From Mesaphorura yosii (taxonomy: Eukaryota; Arthropoda; Collembola; Poduromorpha; Tullbergiidae), in NCBI GenBank assembly GCA_009869945.1, contig WIXG01000081.1, positions 62,001 through 126,000 on the forward strand: 64,000 nt of DNA, read 5' to 3'. Below the pieces are notes generated by a model. It had not been told where the DNA came from and searched no databases. It saw only the letters and a list, made by a program, of their open reading frames with translations. This document shows, piece by piece, positions 60,870 to 64,000 of the stretch (within the stretch, counting starts at the first letter, position 1; each line of letters opens with the position of its first letter). Both the position numbers and the translations under genes were made by a program.

Positions 60870-62314
60870 TCAACTCTTCAACTCCAACGGTGTATTTTCG
60901 CTCTTCGTCTTGGCCTTCGTCTCATCGCTGCCATCGCCGGAAGGGTCTCTCAATCTCGTCGAGTTGACGGTGACAGATTTCAAAATCTCTCTCAGCTTGT
61001 CCTCCTTCAGATTTTTTCCTGTCACAATAAAAAATGTAGAAATTACGCGAATGACGAATGAATTCAATAAAAATATGGATTACAAGATATAAATGTTATA
61101 ATATTGCGACTGCGACAATTTTGTGCGAGACCACAGTCCTTGAACGACAAATGCTCGGCTCAAAGACAAGAGCTGCAGCCTAAAAAGTGCCTTGCCCGTT
61201 ACCCTGCTTTTGTACGGGTTCGCGCATGCATTCGGAACTCAAAATCGCACTTATCTTTCATACCCCACAATTTCAGGCCCGGAACAAAAGCGGGAGAGGA
61301 ATTCGTGACAATGTTGAGTGAAGTACGCGTAAATATTATAACAAGCCCGAGTCCCGGGCCGGGCTGAGCACTCAAACGCTGCATGCGACCAAGCCAAGCC
61401 AAGGCCCTTCGTGGGTAAGTTTTACAGTTACAAGTGAGTGTGAGAGTTGTACAAGTAAGTTGTCGGGCATGAATACTCAGCATTCATCATTCATCAAGTA
61501 TCAATCTTTCGCTGTGTACACATGGCTTGAATGACATCAATACACACTACACCACGCCAAGTATCTCGTCATCGTCATCTGTAGCTGTGGTGCAATAGCA
61601 ATAATGATTTGCGAAGAGAAGAATGAAGATCAAGGTGTTCAACACGGCAGAAAATCAGGACGTGGACGCGGGAAATGCAAATACGAATGTCAAATAAAAC
61701 TCGACGCCTGGGCTGGGCCAGGCCAGGCTAAAAAGCCGGGACTCGAAAATTGTTTACCACCGCGCGGCGAAACGACACGACACGACACACTCAAAACTTT
61801 TATCCCGACACACCGGAGATCAACAATGAAGAGATAGGGCTGCGAGTACGAGCAGAATGAAGAACATCACCACAGAAAAGATACTCAACTCAACTCGACT
61901 ACAATCAACTCACTAGCGAGAGTGTAAAAGTAAATGCAAATAGCAACAGCGAGTAGCGACTTTGACATTATGGCGTTCGGGATCGAATTCGAAACGGAGC
62001 AGAGCAGAGTGTCAAATATACAATAAAGAATCAGCCAAGCGTGAAAGCAAAAGCACAGAGTGAAAGGATGTACAACATGCTTGAGGCTTGATAAAATATT
62101 CGTAATTCGTGTCGTGTCATCACCTACCAATTAGCACGAGGCGATTCGTCGGGACGCGCAGCTCTTCTTCGTCGTGAATGTGCACTCGAGTCAGTTCGTA
62201 AGTGTTGTTCACACCTTGGATCATTAACGCCGAAGGAGACGCAGAATTGAAAACATGCTTCGGTTCCGGATCCACGCCGTCTTCATCGTCCGCATCATTC
62301 GTATGGATCAAACC
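60870..62314 (-). CDS. ZNG1: ZNG1 (COBW-domain) zinc chaperone GTPase, last two exons only
   Basis: Two exons join in phase: 62314-62128 and 61018-60870, separated by a 1.1-kb intron. They encode the C-terminal CobW_C domain: GLIHTNDADDE, then SALMIQGVNNTYEL, then [20 protein letters not shown]. This matches the end of vertebrate CBWD/ZNG1 (VQGVHxLYDL, then [20 protein letters not shown]). ZNG1 is a GTPase that delivers zinc to METAP1. The GTPase domain and its Walker motifs are not in the window, so they must lie beyond 64000, across an intron of at least 1.7 kb. The last exon adds a Lys/Glu/Ser-rich tail. The gene is partial because of the window edge, not because of damage. Confidence 0.85.
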
Positions 62315-64000
62315 CTGCCAAAAACATAAAAGTGCACGTCATAAAATGAGGATTTAATTTCGTGACCTGTCATCTCATTGGAAATTTTCGCGCAGGGTCG
62401 TCAGAAATGTGAAAACATGTTTACGAGTTGAAAATCAGTCGATGGAATCCAAGTAGGAGTACGAGTATGAGAAAATCGCAAAGCACATACAAAGTGAAAG
62501 TTATCTTTCTCTTTGAGCCCGTGCCCGTATTCATACGTATTCGCTATTCACTTTTATTATTGTTTTATTAAACATTCCACGGGCTCATCATGGCGTGGCG
62601 TGGCGTGGCGTGGCGTGGCTTGAACACAGCTCTGCTCTGGCGCAGTTGTCGATCTGTTTGCGTTTCACCCTCCTCTCCTCTTGTCTAATCATCCACTCAC
62701 ATCACACACACAACAAAACAATCAACTTCACTTCACTTCAGTACTCACAATAGCAGTGAAGGATCTCTTTTATCAATTCTCGTACGTACACTTTGCCTTT
62801 GCCTTGCAGGATAATGTAATCAAAATGTTTTTAAACTGATGCACAATAAACTGAATGCCACATCGAGAGCTTTGATATTCGAAATTGATTAAAGTAGTCA
62901 GTCGGGCGGGCAGTCGCTGATAAAATTTGCCTGGAATTTGGCCGATGCTCGGCAGTTCGGCAAGGGCGTGAAAATAGTCCACGGTCCATGTGAACCAAAT
63001 CTCTGCTCGCGCCAGCATTAATTACTGACCATGCATGCTTCTTGCGTAGCATGGCCCGGCCCGGAGTTTGAATTTTAAGACCCTGCCTTCCTGCCATGCT
63101 CTAAAAAAGAGAAAAGCCAAAGAGCAAACATACTTCGTTGTGCAATCCGTTCACGTTCAATAATACTGTGGGCAAAGAGTACAAATTTGGGGCGACGCGT
63201 ATTTGAGTATTTGCGTTTCTCATTGATTCTCAAGTTGATAAGCGATAAATGCTACACAAAGCAACGTACAAGTGAACGTGGAGTGTGCTCGCGTTTTAAG
63301 CGACTGCTCTGCTTTTACGAATCACGAATCATGGCTCAGTTCATAAAATTTTGAGAGCCAGAGCGAATTCGCAATGCGGCGAATTGATCTTGAACTTGGC
63401 AGGGCCGGGCACAGGAAACCTCGCGCAAAAAGTGTTAGAAATTAAATCGAGTCGAAGATACGAACAAATGTCCGAAAAGGCTGCAGAGATTTATTTGATT
63501 GACAAAGGGAGAAATGTTTAAACGTTTTTCATGAGGGCTCAACAAAGGCTCGGCCTCGAAGGCTTATGACAATGAAAAGTTGATCGTTTTATTTTGGATT
63601 TGGATTATTTGTACACGTACACGATGAACTCATTCATCGGCTCAAAAAGGAGCATAGAATAGCACTGAATGGGCAACACATGGGCGCTAACTAAATATTA
63701 TAAGAAGAATGGGAGAGAGGCTCAATCAAATCGAGTACATAAAACATTTCATTATTCATTGTTGTGTCCCGGATTTAAAAATAGCAATAGCAAAGCAACA
63801 AGCAAGGCAAAGCGGTCGTTTCTTTATTCATATGGCTTGGCTCAGCTAACAACGCAATAAATATAAACGTTTTTAGATAAGAACAGCCATGAATGAATGA
63901 TGATATTATTTATTTGCTTAGCCAGCCTGATTGCTGGCTGATTCCATCCGAGCCAAACCAAGCCAGCGCAGCCGCGGATTAAACGTTCGTAAAAGGTCGC
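62315..64000. other. Presumed ZNG1 intron
   Basis: No exon is recognised in the 1.7 kb upstream of the 62314 acceptor. The sequence is AT-rich with short tandem words. It is interpreted as part of a long ZNG1 intron running off the window. Confidence 0.5.
62591..62619. repeat. TGGCG pentanucleotide tandem repeat
   Basis: Five perfect TGGCG units plus a partial sixth (TGGC) lie within the presumed ZNG1 intron. Similar isolated words (CTTGGCGTGGCTTGG near 43808) occur in the gene-poor region. This is a simple microsatellite. Confidence 0.85.

Overview
This is a eukaryotic nuclear window, most probably from a small arthropod. Protein-coding genes carry several short introns (mostly about 45-100 nt) with GT-AG ends, genes lie on both strands, and AATAAA signals follow many stops. 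The products are animal-type: EMC4, PHAF1, QTRT2, ZNG1, FoxD with an eh1 motif, DAXX and a C2-like calpain. A divergent multi-pass receptor-like gene and the overall compactness suggest a hexapod-like lineage, perhaps a springtail. That last step is inference and no species is claimed.

Layout. Positions 0.3-43 kb are gene-dense. In order: mitoribosomal mRpL52 (+); a BTB zinc-finger protein (+); an STMP1-like mitochondrial microprotein (+); DAXX histone chaperone (-); a CMTR1-family cap methyltransferase homologue with a LOTUS-like N-terminus (+); a 300-bp MITE; a second LOTUS-like gene with a possible RRM-like C-terminus (+); a calpain lacking the penta-EF-hand (-); EMC4 (-); QTRT2 (+); BPNT2 (-); PHAF1 (+); NOL12 (-); a swiprosin-like EF-hand protein with a long disordered tail (-); a membrane-anchored JmjC/cupin protein (-); a receptor-like membrane protein (+); and RECQL5 helicase (+).

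Positions 43-64 kb look different. There is a 9.8-kb stretch without recognisable genes, then forkhead gene FoxD (-), a single-exon NF-YA (+), a CFAP20-family gene with an added tail (+), and the last two exons of the metal-chaperone GTPase ZNG1 (-), whose introns exceed 1 kb.

Most genes are unrelated housekeeping or regulatory genes, and no operon is apparent. The notable local relationship is at 8.8-16.1 kb. Two adjacent same-strand genes both start with a LOTUS/OST-HTH-like winged helix interrupted by a phase-0 intron at the equivalent place. The first is fused to a cap-1 2'-O-methyltransferase whose catalytic Asp and second Lys are replaced (K-S-R instead of K-D-K). This suggests a local duplication or domain exchange and a cap-binding or scaffolding pseudoenzyme. 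It is the most interesting system in the window.

Exon limits were read by eye from splice sites, reading-frame phase and remembered family conservation. No alignment or RNA data were available.
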